NCBI GenBank assembly: GCA_963678705.1
Contig: OY783210.1
Span: 17,919,331-17,983,330, forward strand
Reading direction: 5' to 3'
DNA: 64,000 nucleotides
Origin: Panorpa germanica
Taxonomy: Eukaryota; Arthropoda; Insecta; Mecoptera; Panorpidae
The translations under genes and the position numbers were made by a program. Of this stretch, positions 1-11,881 are shown one piece after another; position 1 is the first letter of the stretch; the number at the start of each line of letters is the position of its first letter. Under the pieces are notes generated by a model that was not told where the DNA came from, searched no databases, and worked only from the letters and a program-made list of their open reading frames with translations.

Positions 1-1371
1 TATCAAAAAGAATCTAAAACTATTAAAAATGTCACGTACTCGACAATTAGAGAACCGTTACCTGTAATTCATTTAAATTACCTACTTTAAATACCTACAC
101 TTTTTTATCAATGTTTGAGTTCACACTATTTTTACATAACGCCTATTAAATTCGTGCTTCTACTATATGAAGAAGTTTGTCTATATACCGGTGTCTGTGT
201 GTGTGTCCAGCATGGTGATTTTTCTTGTTTAAACCGTGGCATGCGGGTGTGTCAGTTGTTTTATTTTTCTTTAGTACTTATTTCAGGACAGATATTTACT
301 GTATTCAGGACATGTAGCCAGCCAGCGTTTCTCACATTCAAATTAGTTTCTCACTGACAAATACATACACATATGCATACGCTTTTGTTTTACTTGCTAG
401 TGATAAAAACCTGCATAATAATTTTAACTTGTATACACACGTACGTTTACTGACAAACTGTTAAATTGAATTTAGTCGCATCACACACACTCGTATAGTA
501 CTAATTTACTATTGTTGTTTATTGATTAAAATTTATTACAGTGTCATATACGTTTTCATAAATATATCACAACAAAAATAAAGTTTTCGTTTTAATTTTT
601 AATGTAACTAGTAAAGCAACTACAGAGTGTTTCTAAAGAATATCCTTTTTCATTTTGATTGACCCACTCGTGAACGCAACGAACTAGAGAGATGCGAGAT
701 GCATATCAACTGGTAGTACGACTTTTGGGAATTCAGTCGCTACGAAGCGTTTCTCTGGAACGTACTGTGCATCTGCGATTATTCTAGATAGAATGTTTCT
801 TTATTTAACTATTTTTTTCTAAATTATGTCCTGACTATATCATGTAACAATTATTAGAAAAATATTTCTACAATAACATTTTTATAAAACTGCAAATCAA
901 TTTTAAGATTTCCAGCACTTAAAACGTTCGATGTTTGATTTAGTAATGTTATATAATTAATATAATATCTTTTCTTTGAATACTAAATCTCACCTAATTG
1001 GAGGCGTGGTCGAAACTATCTCAAAATCATGATTTTACAAAAGTAAAACTGTTGCAAATGTCAATATTACAAAAAAAAACTTGTCAGATTAAATAAAACA
1101 GCCAAATATAGATGCATGTCAGGTAGAACTATAAAATTCATTAAAAAAAAGCAGGTACAACTTGTCTATTAAATATTTTGTTAAAAAACTATAAGATTCG
1201 TTTAAAAATATATACATTCTTACTTGTGCGTATATTTAAGGCGCCACAAATATTTATACAAAAAATATTTATTATTGAAAGTATAAAAAATGGAATCGTA
1301 AAATTTGTGTAAAAGTTTTTCCCAAATCAATTTTTTTATAAATTCGTGACTGTAATAAGAATACAGGAATT
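1..1371. other. Non-coding AT-rich stretch
   Basis: I see no gene here. The open frame starting near 115 begins at TTG and has no coding character. A GT-rich run lies near 195-212. Single copies of two window-wide motifs occur: ACTCGTA at 489 and GGCGCC at 1240. Confidence 0.5.
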
Positions 1372-1480
1372 AAATTTGGCGCCCCTAACCATATAACACT
1401 TCCCTTTCATTGTACCCAGCGCCGTCTTTTCCATAAATGCACACGGGTCATGAGCCCAAAGTTTAGAAGGACCATAAGAC
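1372..1480. repeat. Degenerate hAT-like element ends
   Basis: The segment AAATTTGGCGCCCCTAACC (1372-1390) lies about 25 bp before CAGCGCCGTCTTTTCC (from 1417). Ends starting CAGNGCCGTCTT, followed by a GC-rich 'ACACGGG...GAGCCC' stretch and an AAATTT context, are common among insect hAT non-autonomous elements. I see no clean 8-bp target duplication. It is probably an old, broken copy; the class rests on remembered family termini, not an alignment. Confidence 0.28.
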
Positions 1481-2323
1481 ACTATACAATTGGATGGCAA
1501 AGACAAATTTCGTATAGAACCAAATTATGTTTAGAACCACTGATTTAAATATCGTTTCAAATATTTATGAATAATGGGTATTACCTTTAGAATTCAGGTA
1601 AATACTCAGGTTAATATTATAACTTTTAACCAAAATTTCTACTATGAGAATTTTGTTTCACGTGATGAAATTTTTATAGGTTTTGTATGAGATTAAAGAT
1701 AAGAATATCAGTGTAAAAGATCAAGAAGTATTTAAAAACCTATTGTGCATATTAATACTAATATCTTAGATACTACAGGTATCTAAGGATGTACAGGATT
1801 AACAGAATATTGATTTTTAGACAGACGATGCCACAGATAACGTAAACGTAAATATTCACTGATTAATCTTAAATTTTTCATTATTAAGGTAAACCTTTTT
1901 TACCAGATTTACATAAGTGTGCCAGGCCTCATGTTTCTCTCGATAAAAAGGCATGACTTTTGACGACCTTAAAAATAAGTCTATTAGAACATTTATGATT
2001 GGTAATATTGTAGAAAATAATTGCAAAGGAATGGATTATGGCCTTCCGTAAGGAACAAGTATTCTTCTAGCCCCAAAAATAATTTTAACTGTAAATAGAA
2101 TGACTTCATATATCAATACGATTATTAATCACTTAGTCCAGTGATAGTAAACTTATAGCATGCGTGCCGTAGCTGTCAGGGCTAACCAAAAAAAGTAGAC
2201 ACTTTTAAAAGAAAAGTAATTTCTGACTTAGACTATACAATATACATAGTACAAATATTATTAAAATGTGACGTTCATAATAAAAACCACACGAAACTAA
2301 TAGCTTTATATTATTTGTTGCAG
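1481..2323. other. Non-coding stretch
   Basis: AT-rich sequence with no open frame of note and no repeat structure that I can see, apart from an isolated GCATGC at 2158. Confidence 0.45.
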
Positions 2324-2357
2324 ATTTTTGAAGATGTTAGCTGAAGAGACTCAAATG
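2324..2357 (+). CDS. Candidate 34-nt microexon
   Basis: A convincing 3' splice site (branch-like ACTAAT near 2295, then a T-rich tract and TTGCAG at 2318-2323) is followed 34 nt later by a consensus donor, ATG|GTAAGT, at 2358. Only one of the three frames is open: after one leading base it reads FLKMLAEETQM. It contains an internal ATG in reasonable context (AAGATG), so it could be either an internal microexon or a first coding exon preceded by untranslated sequence. I do not recognise the protein. Both splice sites match consensus, but a coincidence in AT-rich intronic DNA is possible for so short a segment, and the exon does not connect to other candidates on this strand. Confidence 0.33.
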
Positions 2358-2363
2358 GTAAGT

Positions 2364-2901
2364 TATTTATGAAACTATTTAATTGTATGCAATTCCTATA
2401 ACGTTATGTTTGAATAATATGTTTGCCCCTTTTTTTTTTTTTTGCAAAATCTTTGTTTAAATCTGTTACTTTTCTTTTTGTTTTTTGTTGTGTTATGCGT
2501 TGTGCGCATGGGCCAATTTGTTGTATTTGTAAAGTTAATTAATTAACACTAGTTTACTTGTTTGTGCAGTATTTAATTCCAAGTTATTGTCTGCTCGCGT
2601 ATATTTAACGTCCTCTAATTCCAATAATTTCACAGTAACGTGTACGTGTTCTATATAATGTAATTAATACTTCTATTAATTATGATTAAGGTCAATATTG
2701 TGAAAGTTTGTTATTATCACATAACTATATGAGTTATAATAACTGTTTGTTTGTACCGAAATATGTCAGCTACTAGTACTGTTAAAGCACTGTAAATTAC
2801 CTTTATTTACAGTTATACAATATACGATAATGCACAGCTAATCTCTCTTTCGTACTGATTATTATTGAATTTGGCATTCTCTTAAATTATATCCACTCTT
2901 A
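2364..2901. other. Non-coding stretch
   Basis: AT-rich DNA with a T15-type run near 2430-2444 and no coding signal. The TTA at 2899-2901 is the left target duplication of the following MITE. Confidence 0.45.
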
Positions 2902-3388
2902 GGCCCTCCGCACACGAGGCGACTGGTTGCAAACCTTACTCCCGAATCTGCCCGAACCGTATGTGATTACAACTGTGTTGTTAGTGAGAGAACGAACGTG
3001 TATACGAGTGAGATAAAACATACGGCACGAATGTAACTAAACTGATTTCAAACCGGTTTTGAGTACGTTTGCCGCGAGTCAATTTTTCGGTCGCAGAGCA
3101 TCCTTGGTTTTTTATGGTTGCATGGTTTTGATGATGACATCATCAACAGAGATGTTTACGAATACTATTGAAAAGTATTTAAATATATACATACAATCAA
3201 ATACGACATAATGAAATCACCTATTATGCTATTGTTAAAAATTCTATAGTCAGTTACGTTCGTGCAATGTATTTTATCTCACTCGTATACACGTTCGTTC
3301 TCTCACTAATAACACAGTTCCATTCTTATTCGGTTCGGGCAGATTCGGGGTTAAGATGTGCAACCAGTCGCCTCGTGTGCGGAGGCCT
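2902..3388. mobile_element. PIF/Harbinger-like MITE with long TIRs
   Basis: A 487-bp non-autonomous element. The left end GGCCCTCCGCACACGAGG is matched, with two mismatches in the first ten bases, by the reverse complement of the right end (CCTCGTGTGCGGAGGCCT). The inverted repeats run about 135 bp inward (roughly 2902-3038 and 3250-3388), including the shared block AACGAACGTGTATACGAGTG. A TTA flanks both sides (2899-2901 and 3389-3391). The GGSCCTCCGCACACG terminus and the 3-bp TWA duplication are hallmarks of PIF/Harbinger elements. There is no transposase frame, so it must have moved in trans. The arms are still well matched, suggesting moderate age. Two of the window's ACTCGTA motifs sit in its arms. 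Confidence 0.82.
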
Positions 3389-3391
3389 TTA

Positions 3392-4654
3392 ATTTCATTC
3401 TATATAGCGTAAATTTTACTCAACATCCTGAATGTAACTTGTTTCTCCCCTCTGTAGACGCCTTTGTTTATACCATTATACTATACATCAGTATTTACTT
3501 CTTTTAAAACGCCATCTGAGATTTCCAGACGTGATATGTCCTGGCATCATCCTGCCTCTCCTACACTAATCCTTATATCTTTTTGAGCCCATTAGTCAAA
3601 CACAAAATTTTCGATTCTGATTTGACAGTTGAGAAGACTAATTTTTTCGGATTAGAGTCTTAGACCTTTTCTTTTTTAACGAACACTATTATTTTTAAAT
3701 ACTTTACTATAATATGCTTTTAAGATTTTTTGCTATTGATAATTATGTAATTAAATGTTTTTTAAATTAGAAAAAAATCGACTCATTTTGTTATCTGGAA
3801 GTTTTTGAAGATTGTGAAGATATTTTTATAAAGTTACTTTTGTTTTGGAAGTGCCTCTTGCGTTAAAATAAAGGGACACATATCACAATTGATTACTAGA
3901 GTGAACAATGCGCCTCCGTTTAACTCGTCACTATTCTGAGGAATGTATTTCTTTCGCTAAATAGTATAACTCCCTAAACTATTTTCTTTAACTTTTTATA
4001 ACGTGTTTCATACGGCATAAATATATCGTGTTTCCCTAAAATACAACATTTCTCTCATCTTCTCATCTTTTAGCCAGTCATGCATAACTAAGCGTTATTG
4101 GAGACTAGACTAGACCCTACCAATAGGTATCAGGACGCAGAACGAAGGACCTGAATCCTGAATCTTCTCTCATCGAATCCAAACGTCGGCATAACTGTGA
4201 CACTGCGAAAACCTTTAAACATGTGTTTTTATGTTTTACGGATAAAAGGATTTTACCGCTTCAATGGTTCAAAAGTTTTTGGGACGATCCTTCCTCTTAT
4301 TTTCCCCTTCAAACGATAAATCTTCTAGTGGCCGTTTCGGTTCACAAATTATAGCATCTCAAAATACTTTAAAATCCTAGATTTTTTGAAATTTTTGTAA
4401 TAAATTATATATATTAATTACTTTTAGATTTAATTACCGATTTGTTCCTTTTGTTGTATTTTTATAATTAATAACAAACAAAATTTATTTTAACATTTTT
4501 CAAAATTGGGTTTAATAGAAAATATTTTTTTTTTTTTTTGCTGAATAACTTAAATGGAATATGTATTATTGCAATAAAGCAAAGCCATGCCTTCCCTTAA
4601 TGGTCTCTACATAGTTCATATTACTTACTGATTAATTGAAAAACTTATTAGAGG
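3392..4654. other. Non-coding stretch
   Basis: No gene seen. It contains a T17-type run near 4526-4542 and moderately GC-richer DNA at 4080-4190 with no coherent frame or repeat. Confidence 0.45.
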
Positions 4655-4800
4655 TCATTCGTTAATTAAGTCACACTCAAAGTATGGCGGAGTGATAAGA
4701 CGCGAAAAATAAGACTAACAAAATATATATTTTTTCAAATGTGTGACGTCACACCAAGAGTGGAGTATGGGGGGGAATTTGTGTGATATAATTTATGTGA
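4655..4800 (-). repeat. Dispersed repeat family A, copy 1
   Basis: On the minus strand this reads as a C-rich run (CCCCCCCATACTCCAC), then TGTGACGTCACAC, then a T-rich stretch with TTAGTCTTATTTTTC, and finally a GTGTGAC...TTAATTAACG end. The same order occurs on the plus strand at 22540-22765, and part of it at 18060-18300. Shared blocks in the same order show common descent. No terminal repeats or coding frame allow classification. The TGACGTCA palindrome is at 4744-4751. Confidence 0.5.
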
Positions 4801-5459
4801 GTTGTCCTCACTAAACTATATTTTTATAAGTACGTAATTGATAAACTTCTTTCTCTATTTGTTCACTTTCTAAAATAAAGTAAAGTAGCAAATATTAGGT
4901 TTCAGTTTTCACAAATATTATTATTGTTCGTCATAAAGCAAAGTTAAGCAATACAATACAATACAATGCATCAAAAGTAAATAAACACTTTTGTAGGAGA
5001 TATTTTATTTCACTGGTTAAGTTTGTTTAACTAATGGATATGATGGGAATCGTTGAATCATAAACTGATGATGATCAATAATTCAGAAAGCTCAGTGTTA
5101 TTCTCCTTTCATTTTATTCACAATACTTATCATCATGTGTTACTCAAATCGTGTATTTAACATGCTTCGAAAGATAAAGGATTAAATTGGTTTGGATTGG
5201 AATCTTGGGTTATGGAAAGAGCTAAATATTCATTGATTTTTTTTGCTTCTATTGCTGAAAAATGATTTAATCTAACATTAATTGTAATATAATAATTGTG
5301 TGTATTTGTTTATTTTTTAAGTGGTAAATGTATCTATTGGTTTATTATTTTGTTTTTGGATAGATTTCGGAAGGATCTCATAATTATGAAAATTTAGCAT
5401 ATAATGATCGATAATTGGTAGTTTCTTGTTCAATTGAAATTTGGAGTCGATTGTATTAT

Positions 5460-5513
5460 TTGGAATCGTCCTAAATTCAAATTTGCCCAAGGGGGAGCTA
5501 TAACGCGCCACTG
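5460..5513 (-). repeat. hAT-like terminus
   Basis: Read on the minus strand from 5513, the sequence begins CAGTGGCGCGTTATAGCTCC followed by CCCTTGGGCAAATTTG. CAGTGGCG starts are typical of insect hAT-derived MITEs. I could not find the opposite end or an 8-bp target duplication, so this is one end or a truncated copy. The minus-strand frame at 5317-5511 lies over it and is not a gene. Confidence 0.33.
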
Positions 5514-5519
5514 GGCATA

Positions 5520-5809
5520 GATCAATCTAAAAATTCTTCTTTTTCTTTAATTCCTTTTCATCCTGTGAGTTTTATAGCTTACCTTTTATAAATAGACGAC
5601 AAAGAATCTTTTGTTGTATTAAAAAAATCCCTTTTTTATTTTTAAAGTTTATTCAACCCTAATAAAAACAATTTCTCTCTTAAATTTGATACATCCCTAT
5701 AATATAAGTCAGACAAATTTTAAACATAAATATAAAAAATAAACTCAAGTTTATAAGAAAATGTGTGGACATTGTGAATGAAGAATTTAAATAGTTTTAG
5801 GTCAAATAA
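5520..5809. other. Non-coding stretch
   Basis: AT-rich, with no gene, repeat or structural signal seen. Confidence 0.4.
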
Positions 5810-5925
5810 TTTTATTTAGAATATAAACTTAGAATTACGAATTTAGAATAGTAAAAATATAATGTTGAATTTAGAATTGCTGTGATCCGTGTTTCACAAT
5901 ATAATGATTCTGATTTCTAAGGTGT
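5810..5925 (+). repeat. Dispersed repeat family G, copy 1
   Basis: A TTTATTTAGAATAT core followed by repeats of TTAGAAT (AACTTAGAATTACGAATTTAG, then AATGTTGAATTTAGAATTG). The same arrangement recurs near 43690-43830 and 61215-61345. Copies share TTTAGAATA, ATGTTGAATTT and GAATTGATGTTG-like blocks in order. The class is unknown; it could be a short-subrepeat tail of a larger retroelement. Confidence 0.45.
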
Positions 5926-8205
5926 CAAAGTGATAACCATATAACGACAAAATATTTTGAATACAAAGAAAATAATTACTTGACATTTTTTAATTACATG
6001 TAAAGTAATTTCGCTCATCCTATTAGAATACAATGACACCTACGATATACGATCTCTACTCGTATATCCGTATCCGTCTCGTAATATATTCGTACCTGTT
6101 TCTAATTAGATATTTTATTCAATTGTCAAAATTAATCACTTTCATGGATATCACGTAACAGGCGAGCCGTAAATGACCTTAATTAACTTTGTAATTGTAA
6201 TAATAATATCATTCGATACAGTATTGTAAGTACAGGTACCGTGTACTCACTGTGATTACATAAATACAGGGCTGTACTTGTACAATAAATATAATGCTCG
6301 ATATAATAAACTCTCGGCTCATCCTTAAATCCATCGCTGTCTCAATGAAAGAATTGCATTACTGTTATTAAAATAAATAAATTAAAATTTCAAGTAAAAT
6401 AAATGATTTCGTGCATGTACAGGGTGTAATGAAATATATTTTAGATACATCTTATTTGTTACTGAATTTATAAGGGAGTCCCTAAGCACTTGTCAAAAGA
6501 AAGATATCTCGCGAACGCGTGAATACCTCGACGACTTACGTAAATACTTCTGTCATATACTCGCAGAATTTCTTACACGCAAATCGCCGGCATCTTGATT
6601 TACGCACAGGCATACATATATGTAACCGAGATATTTTGTTTAAAAAAAATAATTAATAACTAAGGTGTACTATAGGTGTAAGGTGTCCTCGTTTAACTAA
6701 GAATTGAAAATATTTATTTATTTTATATATCTGTAAAATTATTTTTAATGTATCGCATTGCATCATAGTTATATATGCCTTTTTTAACCTGTAAGCTTGA
6801 GTCACCGCCGAACTCTCGTATTTTGAACTATAATTTAATTTAATCTATGAGAGAGTCAAAATATATCAATCACGTTTGATTTTATGACGTCATATATATT
6901 CTTCTTTACAAATAATAAAAAATAAATCGATATAAAATGCAGAGTGTACTAAAAATGATCCTTGTTTTGATGTGACCTTTGTGTTTGAAGAATACCATCA
7001 GTTTGACCACATTTAAACATATCCTTTGTGTGTATTCAAACATCATTTTTCATATAATTTATTATTTGTCAGGTAAAATAAAGAGCACCTTGGGGGTTAA
7101 TTTTAAATCTTATATTTTAAAGATTTATGTATAAAGGTTTTTAGGGTATATAAGTGACTTGGGGTTGAAATATTACATTTTGTATATAAATCTAGATATA
7201 TAAGTAAATGTATCTATATGATACATGTATATAACCTTTCATCATGCAATTTTATTACGCACATATTTTATTTATTTGTATGATATATTTTTGAATACCC
7301 TGTAATTTTAAATATGAAGTGTCAATCACAATTTGGCAATCGAATGACTCAAGTTTATGATTAATTACTGTTTTTATAGTTAGGTTAAGAGTATACATTA
7401 AACATTTATAAAATATATTACCAAATGAATTGTTAAAACTTGTATAAAGTAATCAATTTCATTTGACTTCGAACAAAATCATAACTTAACATTTACACTT
7501 TCATTGTACTACTAAATCAGGGGTGGTAGACCGTTGTTTTATGTAACAAATTAAATATTTTATCAACAAACATTATTTGTAAATTAGCAATGTTGTTTCA
7601 ATTCAGGAAATTCAGTAAGATCTGAAAATTTTACTCATCTAAAATTTAATTCCTTGACGACAGCTCGTTAAATAAACAATAAGTTCCGCACTGCTCTCTT
7701 TTCGCAGTCTAATAAATTTTAACATTAAATAATTTTATTATTTTATACATTTATAAAAATAAAAGTTTATACACCCCTGATCCAAATAAACTTATATCAT
7801 CGACATGAATGAACTTGCTTTTCGTTAACAAGAAATAATTTATATTAAATGTAATCGTTCGTTTTCGTTTATTTGATTGAATATAATGTTCTTCTTTAGT
7901 TAAATTATATAATAAATTTTGTTGAATAATTTTTTTTAATTAAAGGGTAAACTCTTTAATTCCGCTTACGGTTTTTATACAAATCGGTTCTAAAAACATT
8001 TTTATTCATCTTTTTCTATGGTATTACAAATTTATTAGGGAATGATGCGTAGGTTCATTTTTATTTAGTAAACTTCTAGTATACAATATCGTTTATTAAC
8101 TTCACAATATCTTTATACAATATGTAATTATAGAATGTTAGGTCACGTCTTCACTAGCGCAACATCCAGTAAATTATTGAAACAATTACACAACGTTGTT
8201 TAGAT
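5926..8205. other. Non-coding stretch with isolated motifs
   Basis: No gene seen. Local features are a GC-richer patch at 6505-6640 containing TCGCGAACGCG, and a CRE palindrome TGACGTCA at 6885-6892. TACAGGGT at 6418 and its inverse ACCCTGTA at 7297-7304 could be ends of an old element, but I do not treat them as proven. Confidence 0.4.
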
Positions 8206-8680
8206 ACAGGGTGTCCCAATATTCAACGATAAGCGGGCACCAGAGGGTGGTCCTGTTCATGACTATACGAGAAAAAAAAAAAGAGAAAAATTTATCTCAT
8301 TTTGTTTAGAAATTACAAAAAAAAATTTAAAAATTCGAAAATTAGTGTATTAATACCTAAAGTAATTTACAGTTCACCTGCTGGATGTTGAAAACTCTTT
8401 GTGATTTATATAAAGTTCTTGTTAGGCAATTGCCTTACTTTGGGATACCACAGATTTCAAATCTTCTGCGAAAATCAACTGTATCTAATGGAACGTCTTT
8501 GGCGTGCCATATTGATAACAAATGTTTGAAATCAATTACATTTTTATCTTAAACCTTCTAGAATATATGAAAGAACCTCTTCGTTGGCTAAAACTTAAAT
8601 CTACATCAAAACACTAATTTTTGCGCTCCGTTTACTTTACCCCTGAGAGAAGTCTTATCTCTTTGTACAGGGTTTACATT
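8206..8680 (+). repeat. Probable transposon-derived segment (ACAGGGTGTCCC end)
   Basis: Begins ACAGGGTGTCCCAATATTC and runs through a GC-richer block (AAGCGGGCACCAGAGGGTGG). ACAGGGTGTCCC starts are very common at termini of insect DNA transposons and related repeats. A second ACAGGG occurs near 8669 in the same orientation, so no inverted end was found. The class and right boundary are uncertain. Confidence 0.28.
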
Positions 8681-9449
8681 AATATTATTATTCAGTGTTA
8701 CTTACTCGTATAAATCTTCGATCTCCCACGAAATCATTCTAGCGTGTTACACATTAAACAATAACCATTTTCTTCAATCATCCATCAAATTCTCTTTTAT
8801 CAAAATCTAACTTGAGGTGTGTGATGGTGCGAGGACCATTTTTCAAAAAATCAAACCACTTAAAATATATATTACTATCTAGATTCAGATAATATATCTA
8901 TCGCACACTAACAAATGAATATTCAAGAGAGTAAATGAAATAGAAATATAGATTTAAATATTTGATAAATGATAAATAACTAATATTATTTTTTTACGTT
9001 TGCTTGTAAACAGGTCCAGGATTGGGAGACTGGTATTCATCTATACAGGAATACATGTAAACCTGTTTAAAGGAGATTTCGGGATAAGATTCTATTTAAT
9101 TTGACATGAATTTTCTTTAAAGTTTCCTGCTGTGTTATAAATTTGTCAATTCTTGAATTATATTCAACACATTTACTTTTATATAAAAAAGCTGTAATAA
9201 AATATATGTTTGTCTCTTTCTTTCTTATTCATTTCAATTGGATTTTTAAATTTTATTCCACCTACATGATACAGACTGCTTCACTTCTACATTTCAACAT
9301 CAGGGTTTTAAATGTACGAGTATTATGAAATGTTTTAAAATGTACTAATAGCAGTTGTATCAAACACAAGTTTGCAAAAATATGGCTTAATATAATATGG
9401 CTTAATATAAATATGGTTAATATAATAGAATAATTCTAAGTCTTAATAA
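8681..9449. other. Non-coding stretch
   Basis: AT-rich with no coding frame. A 9-bp inverted pair TAAACAGGT / ACCTGTTTA frames about 60 bp near 9006-9070. The 61-codon frame at 9143-9328 starts at TTG and is not coding-like. Confidence 0.4.
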
Positions 9450-9900
9450 ATAAAAGGAAGAGATTATTAAATGTTACATCCAAATTTAAGTAAGAAAAGA
9501 GGGTTAGAAATGAGTCCCGTAAAATTATATCAACTATAATCAGAATCAAAAGTAATCATTGTAAAACTCACCTGTCCAGCTCACCTGTACAAAATTAATA
9601 TTAAATCCGACGATAGGTGTCAATGTGGTGAAGAAGGAACTTTGGATCATATTATATTTGAATGCATACATTATAGTTTAGAAGGTTCAAAATTCAATAG
9701 TGATATATTAGATGTGGTTAAAACTTTTCCTGTTAATACTAAAGTTTCGTTAAGTGATTCAAAATTAATTAGTAAATTATTTAAATATTTAGAAATTTGT
9801 AAAATTGAATTATAAAATGTGAAATATGTATAAAAAATGTTTGATGGTGACTATGATGAATAAAAGTAAAGTCGTAAATAAATAAATATAAAAAACAAAT
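9450..9900 (+). mobile_element. 5'-truncated non-LTR retrotransposon (LINE), ORF2 C-terminus
   Basis: This is the C-terminal end of a Jockey-like non-LTR retrotransposon polyprotein plus its 3' tail. An upstream frame reads IIRIKSNHC; after a frameshift near 9570 a second frame reads PAHLYKINIKSDDRCQCGEE and then LDHIIFEC, ending at the stop 9813-9815. CxCGxxxxxxHxxxxC is the zinc knuckle at the end of many ORF2 proteins, normally preceded by an 'I-R-L-R-x-x-H' helix, as here. After the stop comes about 65 bp of untranslated sequence and a GTAAATAAATAAATATAAA tail. At least one frameshift and an in-frame stop at 9537-9539 show it is dead. A sister copy lies inverted at 53455-53625. Confidence 0.8.
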
Positions 9901-10678
9901 AAAATTTTCGGCCCAATAAGTTACCAATATCGTATATTTACTCGTAGTTATGAAATCTATCTTAACCAAAATATATTAAAGAAAATATATTTGAAAAGAG
10001 ATAGTATATAATTATTATAGCCAGTTACACTTAGTAAAAAGAGAGAAAGGAACAATTACAAACAATCAGATAAACGCGCGGGGTGAATAACATTATACGA
10101 AAAGTAGTGAATGATTGCTCTGAATCTTTGAAATGTAAAAAAGAAAAAATGGTGAATAAAAAAACAAAAACAAAAAAAAAATAAAGAAAACAAATAATGA
10201 ATAAACGGAAACTGTTTTTAAAGCAAACACAATACAATTAGCATATTGACCACGCCCCATCTTGTATATACGCCATGTTAAACACGCTAAATACCTTAAC
10301 TGTCTTCCTGAGAGTTCTTTATTCGAGTACTGACTACGAGGTACCTTTGCATTAACCGTTAAGGGTACAATCTGTAATGCAGAATTTTTAACACGAGATT
10401 TAAAATGATGTTTTATTTTTAATTCATGGAAATATACATGCGGAAGTTAAAGAAAGAATCTTCGTGCTTTAGAAGTTGAATGTTTTATGATGTGCATCTT
10501 TATAAAAAGAATATATTCCTAGCTTTATAAGCATCCTTTATTTCAATATTTATTTTGCAACCAAATTTTTCAGTGTAATATCAACCCACACTCGTATTTC
10601 AAGGTTTATCTTATGTAATAAGATATATACATTAATCTATCGTTGAGAGTTCTGTTCTGTGGAATAGCATCGTAGAAA
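9901..10678. other. Non-coding stretch
   Basis: A-rich DNA with no repeat or gene that I can support. The minus frames at 9781-9969 and 10031-10237 are complements of A-rich sequence and encode low-complexity F/L/I-rich peptides. Confidence 0.4.
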
Positions 10679-10978
10679 TCATATAATTAATAAAGATTTC
10701 TTTGGGAAGTGACATTTGTTCGAAATAAAGAAGCCATTTTTTTTTAAATTTGAAATTAAGAAATTAAACGAGGCATCTAATCGAAAAAGCCTATGCTGCT
10801 TCTTGAACAATTGAATTGTGGAATGATGAACGAGTTCGTCTAAAGCATTGGTCCTGTAAGTTGTACCTTGACTGAATAAATGAAGATTTCCCACATTTTC
10901 TGTAATTGAGAGAATCTCTTTTTCCTTGACAGGAAATACTTTATACGCTTTTAAAAAATCTGTTTGCATCATTTTCAT
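10679..10978 (-). CDS. Hypothetical 99-codon open frame, unrecognised
   Basis: An ATG-initiated frame with A at -3, encoding a 99-residue peptide that starts MKMMQTDFLKAY and ends KKSLLII. The composition is mixed (charged, polar and hydrophobic residues, with segments such as TNALDELVHHS and KKQHRLFRLDASF), unlike the F/I/K-only peptides that AT-rich DNA usually gives. I see no signal peptide, membrane segment or known motif. No poly(A) signal or promoter was identified. Frames of 100 to 118 codons arise by chance elsewhere in this window, so it may be spurious, a relic, or part of a larger exon. Confidence 0.2.
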   Translation of the reverse strand: MKMMQTDFLKAYKVFPVKEKEILSITENVGNLHLFSQGTTYRTNALDELVHHSTIQLFKKQHRLFRLDASFNFLISNLKKNGFFISNKCHFPKKSLLII

Positions 10979-11556
10979 ATTAGTAGAGTTTACTTTTTAG
11001 TGTGTATGATTTGAATTCAATAAAATAATTCATAATTTCATTTCAAATTTTAATTCCATTTTTAAATTGAAATATTTAACTCGTTCTATATAAATTTTAC
11101 ATATAAAAACAAATAATTTTTCAACTTTCTATCTTCTACGAATTAAAAGTTATACAGAAAAAAGTGATATTTTTTTTCCTGCTTTTCCAAAATTACGGAC
11201 TTCCAGAGAATTTAAGGAAAAATTCGACGACGCCAAAAGTCTTAGAATTGTTTTCTCTACAAAATAGGAAATTTTCAGAAACATTGACGGAGCCGTTTTT
11301 GAGCCACCATACGAATCGCGTAAACATATAAGAATATATGAAAATAAACACACACCTGAGACATTATAATAGGTAGATATATCTTCTTCAATCCCGGATA
11401 TCAATTAAAATAACTGAATAATTCGATTATAAACAAAACTAGTTATAACATGTTAATATTGAATAAATAACTTTATTGCACCTGATCAATTACAAGTAAT
11501 TTTAAAATAATTACCCATATTGTATAACCATAAAATACCTACATGATACAATCATT
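10979..11556. other. Non-coding stretch, possible old repeat at 11160-11340
   Basis: No gene seen. The block at 11170-11310 has higher GC, and on the minus strand it carries GGCTCAAAAACGGCTCCGTC, a wording often met in insect retroelement 3' regions. That would explain the 84-codon minus frame over it. I cannot assign a family. Confidence 0.25.
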
Positions 11557-11876
11557 TTATATGGATGTCTTACAAATCTTCTTGAAGAGTGTATCCATCA
11601 CATCTCCAGTACCAGAACCACGTTGGCGTCCGTTAACTCTCTGTTGAATTGTTGATCATCCGATGATGTTGTTGATGTACACCTTGATGAGCTCTTCGTT
11701 GTCTTCGCTCTTCTTATGGTACACCAGCTTCATGTTACAACCGTACATCTGCCTTTCAACATTTTCATATAAACATATTCATCAACATTGTTTCTCTCAG
11801 CTAAATAATAAAAGGGTATACCGGCATTGGCATCAGCTTCAGCTTCGGCTTCGAGATCGGATGAACTACACGCCAT
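11557..11876 (-). pseudogene. Frame-broken coding relic of unknown family
   Basis: On the minus strand a GC-richer block reads as protein in three successive frames. First, an ATG at 11876 gives MACSSSDLEAEAEADAN and then AERNNVDEYVYMKMLKG, stopping at 11730. A second frame takes over around YGCNMKLVYHKKSEDNEEL and stops at 11656. A third reads VNGRQRGSGTGDVMDTLFKK and stops at 11557. The acidic N-terminus, coherent composition and sharp contrast with the flanks argue for a decayed coding sequence with two frameshifts: a retropseudogene, a transposon-encoded protein or another integrated gene. I recognise no domain. The plus-strand frame at 11663-11881 is its shadow. Confidence 0.4.
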
Positions 11877-11881
11877 TTTGA

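Noticed and set aside
6418..7304. TACAGGGT ... ACCCTGTA as ends of an 887-bp element
   Set aside because: Only 8 bp match, no target duplication, and the interior shows no family similarity.
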